NCBI RefSeq assembly: GCF_000688475.1
Contig: NZ_JIAN01000006.1
Coordinates: 434,001 to 498,000 of the forward strand
Source: Cellulomonas sp. URHE0023
GTDB taxonomy: Bacteria > Actinomycetota > Actinomycetes > Actinomycetales > Cellulomonadaceae
Direction of reading: 5' to 3'
Length of the DNA stretch: 64,000 nt
Below the pieces are notes generated by a model. The model had not been told where the DNA came from, made no database searches, and saw nothing but the letters and a program-made list of their open reading frames with translations. A program made the translations under genes and the position numbers. Each line of letters opens with the position of its first letter. The stretch's first letter is position 1. This document shows, one piece after another, positions 43,710 through 52,492 of the stretch.

Positions 43710-44693
43710 ATGGATGTGCACCTGATCACGGCAGAGGGCGTCCGCGACTGTGACCCGGGCGAGCTGACGGCGCTGCTCGCGGCCAAGCACGGCATCGTCT
43801 GGGTCGACATCCCCGAATGGGACGCGAGGACCGGCGAGATCCTGTCGAGCGTCTTCGGGCTGCACCCGCTCGCGCAGCACGACATGGAGGTCCGCAACCG
43901 GCTGCCCAAGCTGCACGCCTACCCGGACTCGCTGCTGCTCGTCCTGCACGCCCCGGAGCGCGGTGCCGGAGGGCACGTCCACCACGTCGAGCTCGACCGC
44001 GTCATCGGCCCTCGGTACCTCATCACGGTGCACGGCCCGGTCAACCCGGCGGTCGGCCGGGAGGTCATGCTCCGGGACACCGACGAGGTCCTCGCGCGCA
44101 TCCGGTCGGGCCGGCTGCAGCCGCGCACGGCCTTCGACATCTCGCACGCGATCGTCTCGACCCTGACCCGGCGCATGGAGCGCTTCGTCGAGGAGCTGAC
44201 CACGGACGTGTGGGAGCTCGAGCGGCGGGTCACGGAAGGCGGGTACGACGACCCGGAGAAGTTTCTGGACGAGATGTTCCGCACCCGGCACGGACTGCTG
44301 GCCGTCCGCACCATCGCCGCGCAGACGGCCCAGATCTACCGACGCGTCTCCGGGATCTCGCGCGCGGTCCCTGAGGAGAGCCGGCACCTCGTCGTCGACC
44401 TGGTGGACCAGTTCGACCGCATCGCCGCGCTGGCCGGCGAGGAGAAGGACTACCTGCAGGGCGTGATCGAGTTCTACCGGGCACGCACGGAGACCAAGAT
44501 GACCATCGCCGCCGAACGGCTCGCCGTCATCGCGGTGGTCACCCTGCCGATCACGGCCCTCGCCTCCGTGCTCGGCATGAACCTCATCGTCAACGACCGC
44601 ACGACGCCGGTCCCCCTGTCGGTTGCTCTCGGCATCATGCTCACGATGTCGGCAGGGCTCCTCTACTGGGCCAAGCGCCAGGGCTGGTGGTGA
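43710..44693 (+). CDS. corA: CorA-family divalent metal transporter
   Basis: 327 aa. An N-terminal cytoplasmic alpha/beta domain, long helices, and two C-terminal membrane helices with the signature GMNLIVN (a GMN loop) near 299. The last helix ends WAKRQGWW with basic residues, as in CorA. It transports Mg2+ or Co2+/Ni2+. ATG at 43710 has GGGAGGG upstream; the in-frame start at 43662 has no such site. It is independent of the rhamnose operon in function. Confidence 0.9.
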   Translation: MDVHLITAEGVRDCDPGELTALLAAKHGIVWVDIPEWDARTGEILSSVFGLHPLAQHDMEVRNRLPKLHAYPDSLLLVLHAPERGAGGHVHHVELDRVIGPRYLITVHGPVNPAVGREVMLRDTDEVLARIRSGRLQPRTAFDISHAIVSTLTRRMERFVEELTTDVWELERRVTEGGYDDPEKFLDEMFRTRHGLLAVRTIAAQTAQIYRRVSGISRAVPEESRHLVVDLVDQFDRIAALAGEEKDYLQGVIEFYRARTETKMTIAAERLAVIAVVTLPITALASVLGMNLIVNDRTTPVPLSVALGIMLTMSAGLLYWAKRQGWW

Positions 44694-44703
44694 CCGGCCG
44701 CCG

Positions 44704-45699
44704 TCAGGGGACGACGTCCAGGCGCTCGGCCAGGAGCCGGGCGATCGGCCACGCTCCGTCGGACGTCGTCCCGACGACCGTGAAGGTGAGCTGCTCGGCC
44801 GGGGCGTGCAGGCTGCGGAACGAGACGCCGGCGTCGTACCCCTCGAGGAGGTAGATGTCGCGGTCCTTGTGCAGCCAGAAGCCGAGGCCGTACCGCCGCC
44901 CCTCCTCGATGTCCTCGCTGCGCGGACGGGTCATGAGGGCGACCGACGACGGCGAGACGATCACCCCGGCGAACAGCGCGGCCCAGAACCGGTGCATGTC
45001 GGCTGTCGTGGTGTAGAGCCCGCCGTCGCCGTTTCCTACGACGGGCAGGTGGAAGACGTTCGTCCGGCCGTTCGCGACGTATCCCAGCGCGGCGCGCCCG
45101 GGCAGGTCGTCGGACCTCAGGTAGTCCGTGTCGACCATGCCTGCGGGCCGGCAGACCCGGTCACGGACGAGATCGTGGAAGTCGACGCCGCTCGCGCGCT
45201 CGGCGAGCAGCGCCAGCACCATGTAGCCGCCGTTGCAGTACTCGAAGCGCTCGCCGGCCGGGAACCTCGTCGCAAAGCCGTCCAGGACCGCGAGGAACTG
45301 CTCCGTGGTCGCCAGGTCCTGCACGGGGACGGACAGGGCGTAGTCGTCGATGTCGGACTCGACGCTCTCGTCGAGGTAGTCACCGATCCCGGAGCGGTGC
45401 GCGAGCAGGTGCTCGACCGTGACGTCGTCGGCGACGAGCGGCAGGTCCTCACCCAGCAGCGAGCGCGCGGTCGTGCCGAGCGTCAGCGTGCCGTCCTCGA
45501 CGAGGCTCATGACGGCCAGCGCCGTCATGCCCTTGCAGCCGCTGGCCATGGCGACCTGGGAGTCGACGGTCATGGGGATCCGGTGCCTGCGGTCGGCCAG
45601 CCCGTAGGCCGCGTGGAGCACCGCGGTGCCTCCGCGCTCGACGCGGACCACCCCGGAGAACTCGTCGGCGAGCGACGCGACCTCCTGTGCCAGGTCCAT
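44704..45699 (-). CDS. Serine hydrolase of the beta-lactamase (class C/esterase) family
   Basis: 331 aa. Catalytic motifs are SxxK as ASGCKGMTAL near 55-64, YxN as EYCNGGYMVLALL near 155-167, and LLAHRSGIGDYLDES near 98-112. No signal peptide, so probably cytoplasmic. The family includes esterases and D-aminopeptidases; real beta-lactamase activity is unlikely. ATG at 45699 has TACGGT ending 6 nt upstream and no ribosome site, so a leaderless message is likely. The 306-bp region up to the transglutaminase gene holds no other supported gene. Confidence 0.8.
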   Translation of the reverse strand: MDLAQEVASLADEFSGVVRVERGGTAVLHAAYGLADRRHRIPMTVDSQVAMASGCKGMTALAVMSLVEDGTLTLGTTARSLLGEDLPLVADDVTVEHLLAHRSGIGDYLDESVESDIDDYALSVPVQDLATTEQFLAVLDGFATRFPAGERFEYCNGGYMVLALLAERASGVDFHDLVRDRVCRPAGMVDTDYLRSDDLPGRAALGYVANGRTNVFHLPVVGNGDGGLYTTTADMHRFWAALFAGVIVSPSSVALMTRPRSEDIEEGRRYGLGFWLHKDRDIYLLEGYDAGVSFRSLHAPAEQLTFTVVGTTSDGAWPIARLLAERLDVVP

Positions 45700-46005
45700 G
45701 CCGCCACCGTAGGACGACTGCCGTCGAGCGCACGACGGGTTTACCGGAGCGGAGTCGGCCGCACTGGCGCCGTGGACCAGAGCTGGGTCCCCCGCCACGA
45801 CGACGGGTGAGCAGTACTCGGGGCGTGCGCGCAGCTGCGTCCGTCCGGGGGTCCCCTCGGCGCCGCACGGCCTGCGCACAGCGCGCTGACCTGCACCTTC
45901 ACCCGGTGCTGTCCGCGGGCTGGACGCGGGGCCCCGCGAGCCTCACACTTGCGCTCGCCCCTCTAGATGGTCCAGCCGCCGATGGCTGGGAAAGGACCCG
46001 CGGCC
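45700..46005. promoter_or_regulatory. Divergent intergenic region of serine hydrolase and transglutaminase-like genes
   Basis: 306 bp. On the minus side TACGGT (45706-45711 reversed) is the likely leaderless -10 of the serine hydrolase. On the plus side TAGATG (45964-45969) and GGAAAGGA (45989-45996) precede the preferred GTG start at 46006. Nothing else recognised. Confidence 0.35.
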
Positions 46006-46803
46006 GTGCTGCGCACCGTGACTTCTCACCTCTCTCTCGACGTGCGCGCCCCGCTCGAGATCGAGCTCCTCGTGGCCGTCGCCGATGGCGCCTACGACCG
46101 TTCCGAGCTCCTCACCGTCCGTCATGAGGACGGCCCTCTGGACGTCACCGAGGTCAAGCTCGCGCACGGCGCGCGCATGCACCGGGTGCTCGCGCCGAAG
46201 GGCCGCGTGGTCGTCGACTACCACGCCAGCGTCTCCGGCCAGGCGGATCTGCCGGCCATCGACGACGTCGACATCGTCGAGTACCGCCGACCCTCGCGCT
46301 ACGCCGACTCGGACCGCCTGCTGGCCTTCGCGCGGGACCAGTTCCGCGACCTCGAGGGCGAGGCCCTGCTCGATGCCGTCGTCGCCTGGGTCACCGGCCA
46401 CGTCACGTACCTGTCCGGCTCGAGCCTCCCCACCGACGGTGCGACCGACACCCTGCTGAAGCGGCGCGGCGTGTGCCGCGACTTCGCTCACCTCGTCGTC
46501 GCCCTGCTCCGTGCCCGGGACGTCCCGGCCCGACTGACGTCCGTCTACGCGCCGGGTCTCAAGCCGATGGACTTCCACGCCGTCGCCGAGGCCTACATCG
46601 AGGGCGCCTGGCACGTGGTCGACGCGACGGGGATGGCGCCGCGGGAGTCCCTCGTGCGCATCGCCACCGGGCGCGATGCCACGGACACCGCGTTCATCTC
46701 CTGGTACGGCGGGGCGCTGTACGTCAAGGCGATGACCGTGACCGCGACGATCCACGGAGGCCCAGGACCCGACGCAGGCACGGGCCTGGTCGCACTGCGC
46801 TGA
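46006..46803 (+). CDS. Transglutaminase-like (cysteine protease fold) protein
   Basis: 265 aa. The catalytic triad is visible: Cys in RRGVCRDFAHL near 160, His in MDFHAVAEAYIEGAW near 195 and Asp in HVVDATGMAPRESL near 210. The N-terminal part is a beta domain (LSLDVRAPLEIELLVAVADG). Length fits bacterial transglutaminase-like proteins, often proteases or peptide-modifying enzymes. GTG at 46006 is chosen for the GGAAAGGA site 9 nt upstream; ATGs at 45967 and 45982 have none. Convergent with dnaG, 4 nt apart. Confidence 0.8.
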   Translation: MLRTVTSHLSLDVRAPLEIELLVAVADGAYDRSELLTVRHEDGPLDVTEVKLAHGARMHRVLAPKGRVVVDYHASVSGQADLPAIDDVDIVEYRRPSRYADSDRLLAFARDQFRDLEGEALLDAVVAWVTGHVTYLSGSSLPTDGATDTLLKRRGVCRDFAHLVVALLRARDVPARLTSVYAPGLKPMDFHAVAEAYIEGAWHVVDATGMAPRESLVRIATGRDATDTAFISWYGGALYVKAMTVTATIHGGPGPDAGTGLVALR

Positions 46804-46807
46804 CGGG

Positions 46808-48748
46808 CTACGCGCTCTCGCGCAGGTTCCGGCGTCGGCCCTCGACCTCGACGAGCTCCGCGTACGCGGCACGGTAGGCGACCGGGTCCTCTTCGGCGTC
46901 CATGCGCTGCAGCCGCCCGCGGAGCTCGGCGATGTGGCGCGTGAACCCCATCTCGACCAGGCTGCGGACGACGCCCTTGACGTAGCCGTCCAGCGACTGG
47001 GGCCGGTCCTCGGGCAGCGGAGCGACCGCGAGCTCGGTGACCAGCGGCCGCAGGTTCTCCCCTGCCTCCTCGATCACGGCCCCGACCCATGCGGTCGCGT
47101 TCCCGAGCGTCCGGGCGACGACGAGGCCGCCCGCGGCCCGGACCGCCTCGTGCACCGCGCGGTACGCAGGTGCGCCGAACGCGTCGGCAGGCAGGTCGTC
47201 GAACTCCTCGGGCACGAGGGACGGCTGCTGCAGGACGACCTCGAGCGCGGTCCGCTCGATCTGTGCGACGGGGTCCCGACGGTCCGGCTGCGGCATACGC
47301 GCCTGCTGGGGCACGGGGCGCTCGTCGCGCAGTGCGGGACGCTCGTCCCGGACGGGTCGAGGGTCCGCGCCGCGGGACGGCTGCCTGCTGGTCGCACCCT
47401 GCACCGCGCGACGCACCGACTCCTCGTCGTCGATGCCCAGCCACCCGGTCAGCATGCGCGTGTACTCAGGCCGAAGCCCGGTGTCCCGGATCCCCGCAAC
47501 GACCGGTGCGGCAGCACGCAGGGCCCCGATCCGTCCCTCGGCCGTCCGCAGGTCGAACGTCTCCAGCGTGCTCTTGATGACGAACTCGTACAGCGGCGTG
47601 CGGCCCGCGACCAGCGCGCGCACCGCGTCGGGACCCTTGGCCTGACGCAGCTCGCAGGGGTCCATGCCGGACCTCTCGACGGCCACGAACGTCTGCGCGG
47701 TGAAGGTCTGGTCCTCGCCGAACGCGCGCAAGGCGGCCTTCTGACCCGCGGCGTCCCCGTCGAACGTGAAGATGATCTCCCCGCCCACCGACGCGCCGGA
47801 CGCGAGCTGGACTCCCCCGGTCGAGCCGGAGTCGCCCACCAGCCGGCGCACGATCCGTGCGTGGTCGGACCCGAACGCGGTGCCGCAGGTGGCCACCGCC
47901 GTTCCCACCCCGGACAGGTGCATCGCCATGACGTCGGTGTAGCCCTCGACGACGACCACACGCTTGTCCCTCTGCATGTCGCGCTTGGCCAGGTCGATGC
48001 CGTACAGCACGTGGGACTTCTTGTAGAGCGCGGTCTCCGGGGTGTTCAGGTACTTGGGGCCCTGGTCCTCCTCGAACAGCCGGCGCGCGCCGAACCCGAC
48101 GGTCTCCCCCGTGACCTCACGGATCGGCCAGACGAGCCGCCCGCGGAACCGGTCGTAGACGCCGCGCTGCCCCTGGCTGACCAGCCCGGACGCGGTGAGC
48201 TCCGCCTCGGTGAACCCGCGCCCGCGCAGGTGCCGCATGAGCGAGTCCCACCCCTGCGGCGCGAAGCCCACCCCGAAGTCGGCGGCGGCGGTGCGGTCGA
48301 ACCCGCGCTCCGACAGGAACGCCCGACCGGCGGCCGCGGCGGGTGTGCTGAGCTGCTCGCGGTAGAACTCCTCGGCGACCTTGTGGGCCTCGATGAGCCG
48401 GCGGCGCTTGCCGGGCTCCTCGCCGGGCCGGGGTGCGCCGCCCTCCTCGTACCGCAGCTGGATGCCGACCTTGCCGGCCAGGTACTCGACCGCCTCGGTG
48501 AACCCCAGACCGTCGACCTTCTGCACGAAGTCGAGGACGTCACCGCCTTCGCCGCACCCGAAGCAGTGGTAGCGGCCCACCTGCGGGCGGACGTGGAAGG
48601 ACGGTGAGCGTTCGTCGTGGAACGGGCACAGGCCTTTGAGCGAGCCGACGCCCGCGGACTTCAGCGTGACGTGCTGCCCGACGATCTCGTCGATGTGGGC
48701 ACGCTCGCGGACCGCCTCCACGTCCTCCCGCCGGATGCGTCCTGCCAC
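46808..48748 (-). CDS. dnaG: DNA primase
   Basis: 646 aa. The CHC2 zinc-binding domain (CPFHDERSPSFH near 41-52, YHCFGCGEGGD near 60-70) is followed by the primase core RFRGRLVWPIREV and the TOPRIM motifs VVVVEGYTDVMA near 264 and FTFDGDAAGQKAA near 325. The C-terminal 120 residues are the DnaB-interacting helicase-binding region. It makes RNA primers at the fork. GTG at 48748 has no ribosome site; TAGACT ends 6 nt before it, so it is probably leaderless. The gene is normally next to dgt in actinobacteria; here three sugar-acid genes lie between. Confidence 0.95.
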   Translation of the reverse strand: MAGRIRREDVEAVRERAHIDEIVGQHVTLKSAGVGSLKGLCPFHDERSPSFHVRPQVGRYHCFGCGEGGDVLDFVQKVDGLGFTEAVEYLAGKVGIQLRYEEGGAPRPGEEPGKRRRLIEAHKVAEEFYREQLSTPAAAAGRAFLSERGFDRTAAADFGVGFAPQGWDSLMRHLRGRGFTEAELTASGLVSQGQRGVYDRFRGRLVWPIREVTGETVGFGARRLFEEDQGPKYLNTPETALYKKSHVLYGIDLAKRDMQRDKRVVVVEGYTDVMAMHLSGVGTAVATCGTAFGSDHARIVRRLVGDSGSTGGVQLASGASVGGEIIFTFDGDAAGQKAALRAFGEDQTFTAQTFVAVERSGMDPCELRQAKGPDAVRALVAGRTPLYEFVIKSTLETFDLRTAEGRIGALRAAAPVVAGIRDTGLRPEYTRMLTGWLGIDDEESVRRAVQGATSRQPSRGADPRPVRDERPALRDERPVPQQARMPQPDRRDPVAQIERTALEVVLQQPSLVPEEFDDLPADAFGAPAYRAVHEAVRAAGGLVVARTLGNATAWVGAVIEEAGENLRPLVTELAVAPLPEDRPQSLDGYVKGVVRSLVEMGFTRHIAELRGRLQRMDAEEDPVAYRAAYAELVEVEGRRRNLRESA

Positions 48749-48757
48749 GCGCAGAGT

Positions 48758-49261
48758 CTAGGCGTGGATGGGCGGGTTCCCGAGCGTGCTCAGCGCAGAC
48801 GCCACGATGTCGGCCGGCGGCCGCATGGCGTCGATCTCGATGCCGGTCTCGTCGGCCTCGAGCGGCTCCAGGGTCGCGAGCTGCGTGTCGAGCAGCGCGA
48901 CCGGCATGAAGTGGCCCTCCCGTTCCCGCATCCGAGCGGCAAGCTCCTCGCGGGTGCCGACGAGATGGACCGGGTGGAGGTCCGGCGCGAACGAGCGCAG
49001 CAGGTCCCGGTACGGCCGTCGCAGCGCCGAGCACGCCACGACGATCCCGTCCGGCGACGCGGCGATCGCCGCACCGACGAGCCGGAGCCACGGCCACCGG
49101 TCGTCGTCGTCCAGCGGCACTCCTGCCGACATCTTGGCGAGGTTGGCGGGTGGGTGGAGGCTGTCCGCGTCGAGGAACGGCACGCCCAGCCGGTCGGCCA
49201 GCAGCGACCCGACGGTCGACTTCCCGCAGCCCGAGACTCCCATCACGAGAAGGTGGCTCAC
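48758..49261 (-). CDS. gntK: Gluconokinase (GntK type)
   Basis: 167 aa. P-loop GVSGCGKST near 8-16, [21 protein letters not shown] near 30-50, the DDDRWPWL block and [15 protein letters not shown] near 76-90, all hallmarks of GntK. It phosphorylates D-gluconate. GTG at 49261 overlaps the ManD stop (GTGA), so translation is coupled. The frame stays open upstream only as a shadow. It ends 9 nt before dnaG. Confidence 0.92.
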   Translation of the reverse strand: MSHLLVMGVSGCGKSTVGSLLADRLGVPFLDADSLHPPANLAKMSAGVPLDDDDRWPWLRLVGAAIAASPDGIVVACSALRRPYRDLLRSFAPDLHPVHLVGTREELAARMREREGHFMPVALLDTQLATLEPLEADETGIEIDAMRPPADIVASALSTLGNPPIHA

Positions 49262-50496
49262 CAGTCGTGCACCGTGCCGTCCGCGAGCCGGTTGTACGGC
49301 AGGTACGCGGTCTCGTACGGGTACTTGCCGGCCTCGTCGACGTCGAGCTCGACGCCCAGACCGGGCTGGTCGCCCGGGTGCAGGTAGCCGTCCTCGAACG
49401 TGAACGACTGCCGGAACACCTCGTTGGTCTTGGTGCCGTGCTGCATGTACTCCTGGATGCCGAAGTTGTGGATCGCCAGCCCGACGTGCATCTGCGCCGC
49501 CAGGCCCACCGGCGAGATGTCGGTCGGTCCGTGGAACCCGGACCTCACCTGGTACTGGGCGGCGTAGTCCATGACCTTGCGCAGCGGCGTGATGCCACCG
49601 AAGTGGGTCGACGCTGCGCGCACGTAGTCGATCAGCTGCTCCTTGATGAGCGACTGGAAGTCCCACACGGTGTTGAAGATCTCGCCGATCGCCAACGGCG
49701 TGGTGGTGTGCTGCCTGACCAACCGGAGCGCCTCCTGGTTCTCCGCCGGGGTGCAGTCCTCGAGCCAGAACAGGTCGTACGGCTCGAGCGACTTGCCCAG
49801 CTTGGCAGCCTGGATCGGCGTCATCCGGTGGTGCCCGTCGTGCAGCAGCGGAAGCTCGGGGCCGAACTCGTTGCGGACCGCCTCGAACACGGTCGGGATG
49901 TGCCGGAGGTAGGCGCGCGTGTCCCAGTCCTCCTCGGCGGGCAGGGCGCCACGCTGGGCGGGCTCGTGGTCGTACCGCTCGGCGCCTGCGTCCGCGGGTC
50001 CCGACTGTGACGCGATCCCGTAGATCCGGTTGAGCCCCGGCACGCCCGTCTGCACGCGGATGGAGCGGTAGCCCAGGGCCTGGTGCTCGCGTACCGAGTC
50101 GAAGAGCTCCGGAAGCGAGGCCCCCGACGCGTGCCCGTACGCCATGAGGCCGCTGCGGCTGGCCCCGCCGAGCAGCTGGTAGACCGGCAGGCCGGCGACC
50201 TTGCCCTTGATGTCCCACAGGGCCATGTCCACGGCGCCGATCGCGGCCATCGTCACGGGACCGCGCCGCCAGTACGCGCTGCGGTAGAGGAACTGCCAGG
50301 TGTCCTCGATGCGGTGCGGGTCGCTCCCGATCAGCAGGGGCACCACGTGGTCGCGCAGGTAGCTGACGACGGCGAGCTCGCGACCGTTCAGGGTGGCGTC
50401 CCCGAGGCCGGTCAGACCCTCGTCGGTGGTGATCTTCAGGGTGACGAAGTTGCGGTTCGGGCTGGTGACGACGACGTCTGCTGCGGTGATCTTCAT
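49258..50496 (-). CDS. manD: D-mannonate/D-gluconate dehydratase, ManD family
   Basis: 412 aa. Enolase-superfamily acid-sugar dehydratase: [15 protein letters not shown] near the start, [43 protein letters not shown] (metal Asp/His), [13 protein letters not shown] and IGEIFNT (metal Glu pair), [10 protein letters not shown] and [12 protein letters not shown]. This is the ManD subgroup, some of which prefer D-gluconate. ATG at 50496 has AGGAGC inside the preceding truncated gene and overlaps its stop. With gluconokinase in the same operon, gluconate or mannonate use is likely. Confidence 0.9.
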   Translation of the reverse strand: MKITAADVVVTSPNRNFVTLKITTDEGLTGLGDATLNGRELAVVSYLRDHVVPLLIGSDPHRIEDTWQFLYRSAYWRRGPVTMAAIGAVDMALWDIKGKVAGLPVYQLLGGASRSGLMAYGHASGASLPELFDSVREHQALGYRSIRVQTGVPGLNRIYGIASQSGPADAGAERYDHEPAQRGALPAEEDWDTRAYLRHIPTVFEAVRNEFGPELPLLHDGHHRMTPIQAAKLGKSLEPYDLFWLEDCTPAENQEALRLVRQHTTTPLAIGEIFNTVWDFQSLIKEQLIDYVRAASTHFGGITPLRKVMDYAAQYQVRSGFHGPTDISPVGLAAQMHVGLAIHNFGIQEYMQHGTKTNEVFRQSFTFEDGYLHPGDQPGLGVELDVDEAGKYPYETAYLPYNRLADGTVHDW

Positions 50497-50936
50497 GAAC
50501 GAGCTCCTGTGAGAGTGGGTCGACGAAGGACGAGCACCTCGGCGACGTGACGCGCGAACACGTCCGCGCGCGTGAGGTCGGGTGCGAGGACGGCGAGGGC
50601 CAGGCGGGCGCGGGCGGCGCTCCCGCGGCCGGGGAGGCGAACGGCCAGCTCGACCGCGCCCGGGTCGACGGACGACACGTCGGCGGACTCGAGGAACCGG
50701 ATCCACCCGGCGATGACGGCGGCACCCGCCGTTCCCACGGGCAGTCCAGCCTCCGCGCGCTGCTGGGCGACGGCGAGGACGCGGACCGGCAGCTTCTGCG
50801 ACCCGTCGCGGGCGATCTGGGCGAGCTCGTGCTCGATCCCGGTGTTCGCGAACCGCGTGCGCAGCTCCGCGAGCGCCTCGCCCGCGTCCATCGGGAGCAC
50901 GTCGGCGGGCTGTGCGACGTCGTAGATCGTCGGCAC
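50493..50936 (-). pseudogene. uxuB: Truncated fructuronate reductase/mannitol dehydrogenase (C-terminal part)
   Basis: About 147 codons. [20 protein letters not shown], then [13 protein letters not shown] and [18 protein letters not shown] match the C-terminal helical domain of the mannitol dehydrogenase/UxuB family (usually 450-490 aa); the NAD-binding Rossmann domain and catalytic lysine region are gone. A promoter (50959-50987) and GAGGAG ribosome site before GTG 50936 remain, so the fragment is probably still translated and feeds the coupled start of manD. It looks like a large in-frame 5-prime deletion. A stand-alone functional domain is unlikely. Confidence 0.7.
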
Positions 50937-50958
50937 CGGCGGCTCCTCCACGACCCGA

Positions 50959-50990
50959 ACGCTAGGCACGGCGGCACGTCGTGGCAACCG
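50959..50990 (-). promoter_or_regulatory. Promoter and LacI-like half-palindrome of the uxuB-manD-gntK unit
   Basis: On the minus strand TTGCCA (50987-50982), 17 bp, TAGCGT (50964-50959). CAAGCGGTTG just overlapping the -35 box (plus-strand CAACCGCTTG, 50985-50994) is an imperfect palindrome with central CG, like LacI-family operators. Confidence 0.5.
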
Positions 50991-51054
50991 CTTGTCGTGA
51001 GGTCATCGAGCCGCCCCCGACGGGACCACGACGGCTCGACGCCCAGGTACCTCG

Positions 51055-51156
51055 CGCCTGGTCGCGGACCACCGGCTGGAGGAGGACGAGGCCGCCGAGA
51101 CGATCGTCGACCTGGTCCGTGGCCGCCCGACCGAGGTGTTCGGGCTCGAGACGAAC
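51055..51156 (+). pseudogene. Possible C-terminal remnant of a TIM-barrel hydrolase or isomerase
   Basis: Plus-strand frame reading RLVADHRLEEDEAAETIVDL, then VRGRPTEVFGLE: an amphipathic C-terminal helix and ending like those of amidohydrolase/uronate-isomerase-type barrels. The frame has a stop at 50998-51000, no start, and no stop of its own before it runs antisense into dgt. It may be what is left of a neighbouring sugar-acid gene. Identification is weak. Confidence 0.25.
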
Positions 51157-52476
51157 CTAGACGAAGGCGGCCGGTCCGCCGTGACGTGGCGGGTGGACGA
51201 GCCGGGCGTGCAGCTCGGCGGCCGAGATGTCCGTCAGGGAAGCCACCTGGTCGATCACCACCCGCAGTCGAGCGGCGTCGTCGGCGGCGGCCGCCCAGTC
51301 GGCGGCGAACGGGGGCTCGAGCGCGATCGGGGCGCGCTCCGACAGGACGTGGACCAGATCGGTGAGCACCTCGCGCTGCCGGTGGTACAGCGGTTCGAGC
51401 TCGCGCGGGGCCATGACGTAGGTGACCGCAAGGCCCTTGAGCACGAGGATCTCCGCGAGCGTCTCGTGCGGGACGATCAGGTCGGCGGCGTACCGCGTGA
51501 GCGGTCCGGGGCCGTACTCGGCCCGCGTGGCGCGCTGGGACGCCTTCGCGAACCTGCCGATGAGCTGGCTCGTCGAGTCCTTGAGATGGGCCAGAGCACC
51601 GCGCGACCCGTCGAACCCGAGCCGCCACAGCTGGGCGGTCACGAGCCGGTCGATCGCATCCTGCAGCTCGTCGCCGCTCACCGCGTCGCCGTACCAGGTC
51701 TGCACCGCCTCGACCACACGGTCGCGCTCGCGCGGGACGCCCAGCACCTCCAGGTCCAGACGCCCGCCGACCACGGCGTCCTCGACGTCGTGCACCGAGT
51801 AGGAGATGTCGTCGGCCAGGTCCATGACCTGCGCCTCGAGGCACTTGCGACCGTCGGGCGCGTCCTTGCGGAGCCACTCGAACACCGGCAGGTCGTCCTC
51901 GTAGACGCCGAACTTGTGGGTCGGTCGCCCGCTCGCCTCGCTGATGGGGCCGCGCAGGTGCCGCCACGGGTACTTCACGGACGCGTCCAGGCTGGCGCGT
52001 GTGAGGTTCAGGCCGACCGCGTGACCGTCGGGTCCGACGACCTTGGGCTCGAGGCGCGTGAGGAGCCGGAGCGTCTGGGCGTTCCCCTCGAAGCCGCCGA
52101 TGCCCTTGGCCAGCTCCGCGAGCGCGCGCTCGCCGTTGTGCCCGAACGGCGGGTGGCCCAGGTCGTGGGCGAGGCAGGCGGTGTCGACGACGTCCGGGTC
52201 GCACCCGAGCGCCTTGCCGATCTCGCGGCCCACCTGTGCGACCTCGAGGGTGTGCGTGAGGCGGGTCCGCACGAAGTCGTCCGACGACGGTCCGAGCACC
52301 TGCGTCTTGGCCCCGAGCCGGCGAAGCGCCGAGGAGTGCACCAACCGGGCGCGGTCCCGCTCGAACGCCGTGCGCTCGCGGGACTTGGTGCCCTCGCGGA
52401 CCCAGCGCTCACGGTCGGCGTCGACGTAGCCGTCGACGTCGGGGGGATGGGCCAGTGCCTGGTCCGGTACCGTCAC
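51157..52476 (-). CDS. dgt: Deoxyguanosinetriphosphate triphosphohydrolase-like protein
   Basis: 439 aa. HD-domain dNTPase: SRERTAFERDRARLVHSSALRRL near 32-54, DDFVRTRLTHTLEVAQVGREI near 67-87, ACLAHDLGHPPFGHNGE near 107-123 (HD pair) and a C-terminal DISYSVHDVEDAV block near 225. It hydrolyses dNTPs to nucleoside and triphosphate. GTG at 52476 has no ribosome site, but TAGGCT ends 6 nt before it (52483-52488), suggesting a leaderless message. In many actinobacteria dgt is directly followed by dnaG. Confidence 0.93.
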   Translation of the reverse strand: MTVPDQALAHPPDVDGYVDADRERWVREGTKSRERTAFERDRARLVHSSALRRLGAKTQVLGPSSDDFVRTRLTHTLEVAQVGREIGKALGCDPDVVDTACLAHDLGHPPFGHNGERALAELAKGIGGFEGNAQTLRLLTRLEPKVVGPDGHAVGLNLTRASLDASVKYPWRHLRGPISEASGRPTHKFGVYEDDLPVFEWLRKDAPDGRKCLEAQVMDLADDISYSVHDVEDAVVGGRLDLEVLGVPRERDRVVEAVQTWYGDAVSGDELQDAIDRLVTAQLWRLGFDGSRGALAHLKDSTSQLIGRFAKASQRATRAEYGPGPLTRYAADLIVPHETLAEILVLKGLAVTYVMAPRELEPLYHRQREVLTDLVHVLSERAPIALEPPFAADWAAAADDAARLRVVIDQVASLTDISAAELHARLVHPPRHGGPAAFV

Positions 52477-52492
52477 GGCGCCAGCCTAACGA

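Noticed and set aside
44704..45699. Antibiotic-resistance beta-lactamase
   Set aside because: No signal peptide, and the SGCK/YCN motif context is that of cytoplasmic esterase-like serine hydrolases.
49262..52204. Long N-terminal extension of gluconokinase
   Set aside because: The kinase P-loop begins right after GTG 49261; the upstream frame is antisense or shifted relative to manD, the uxuB fragment and dgt.
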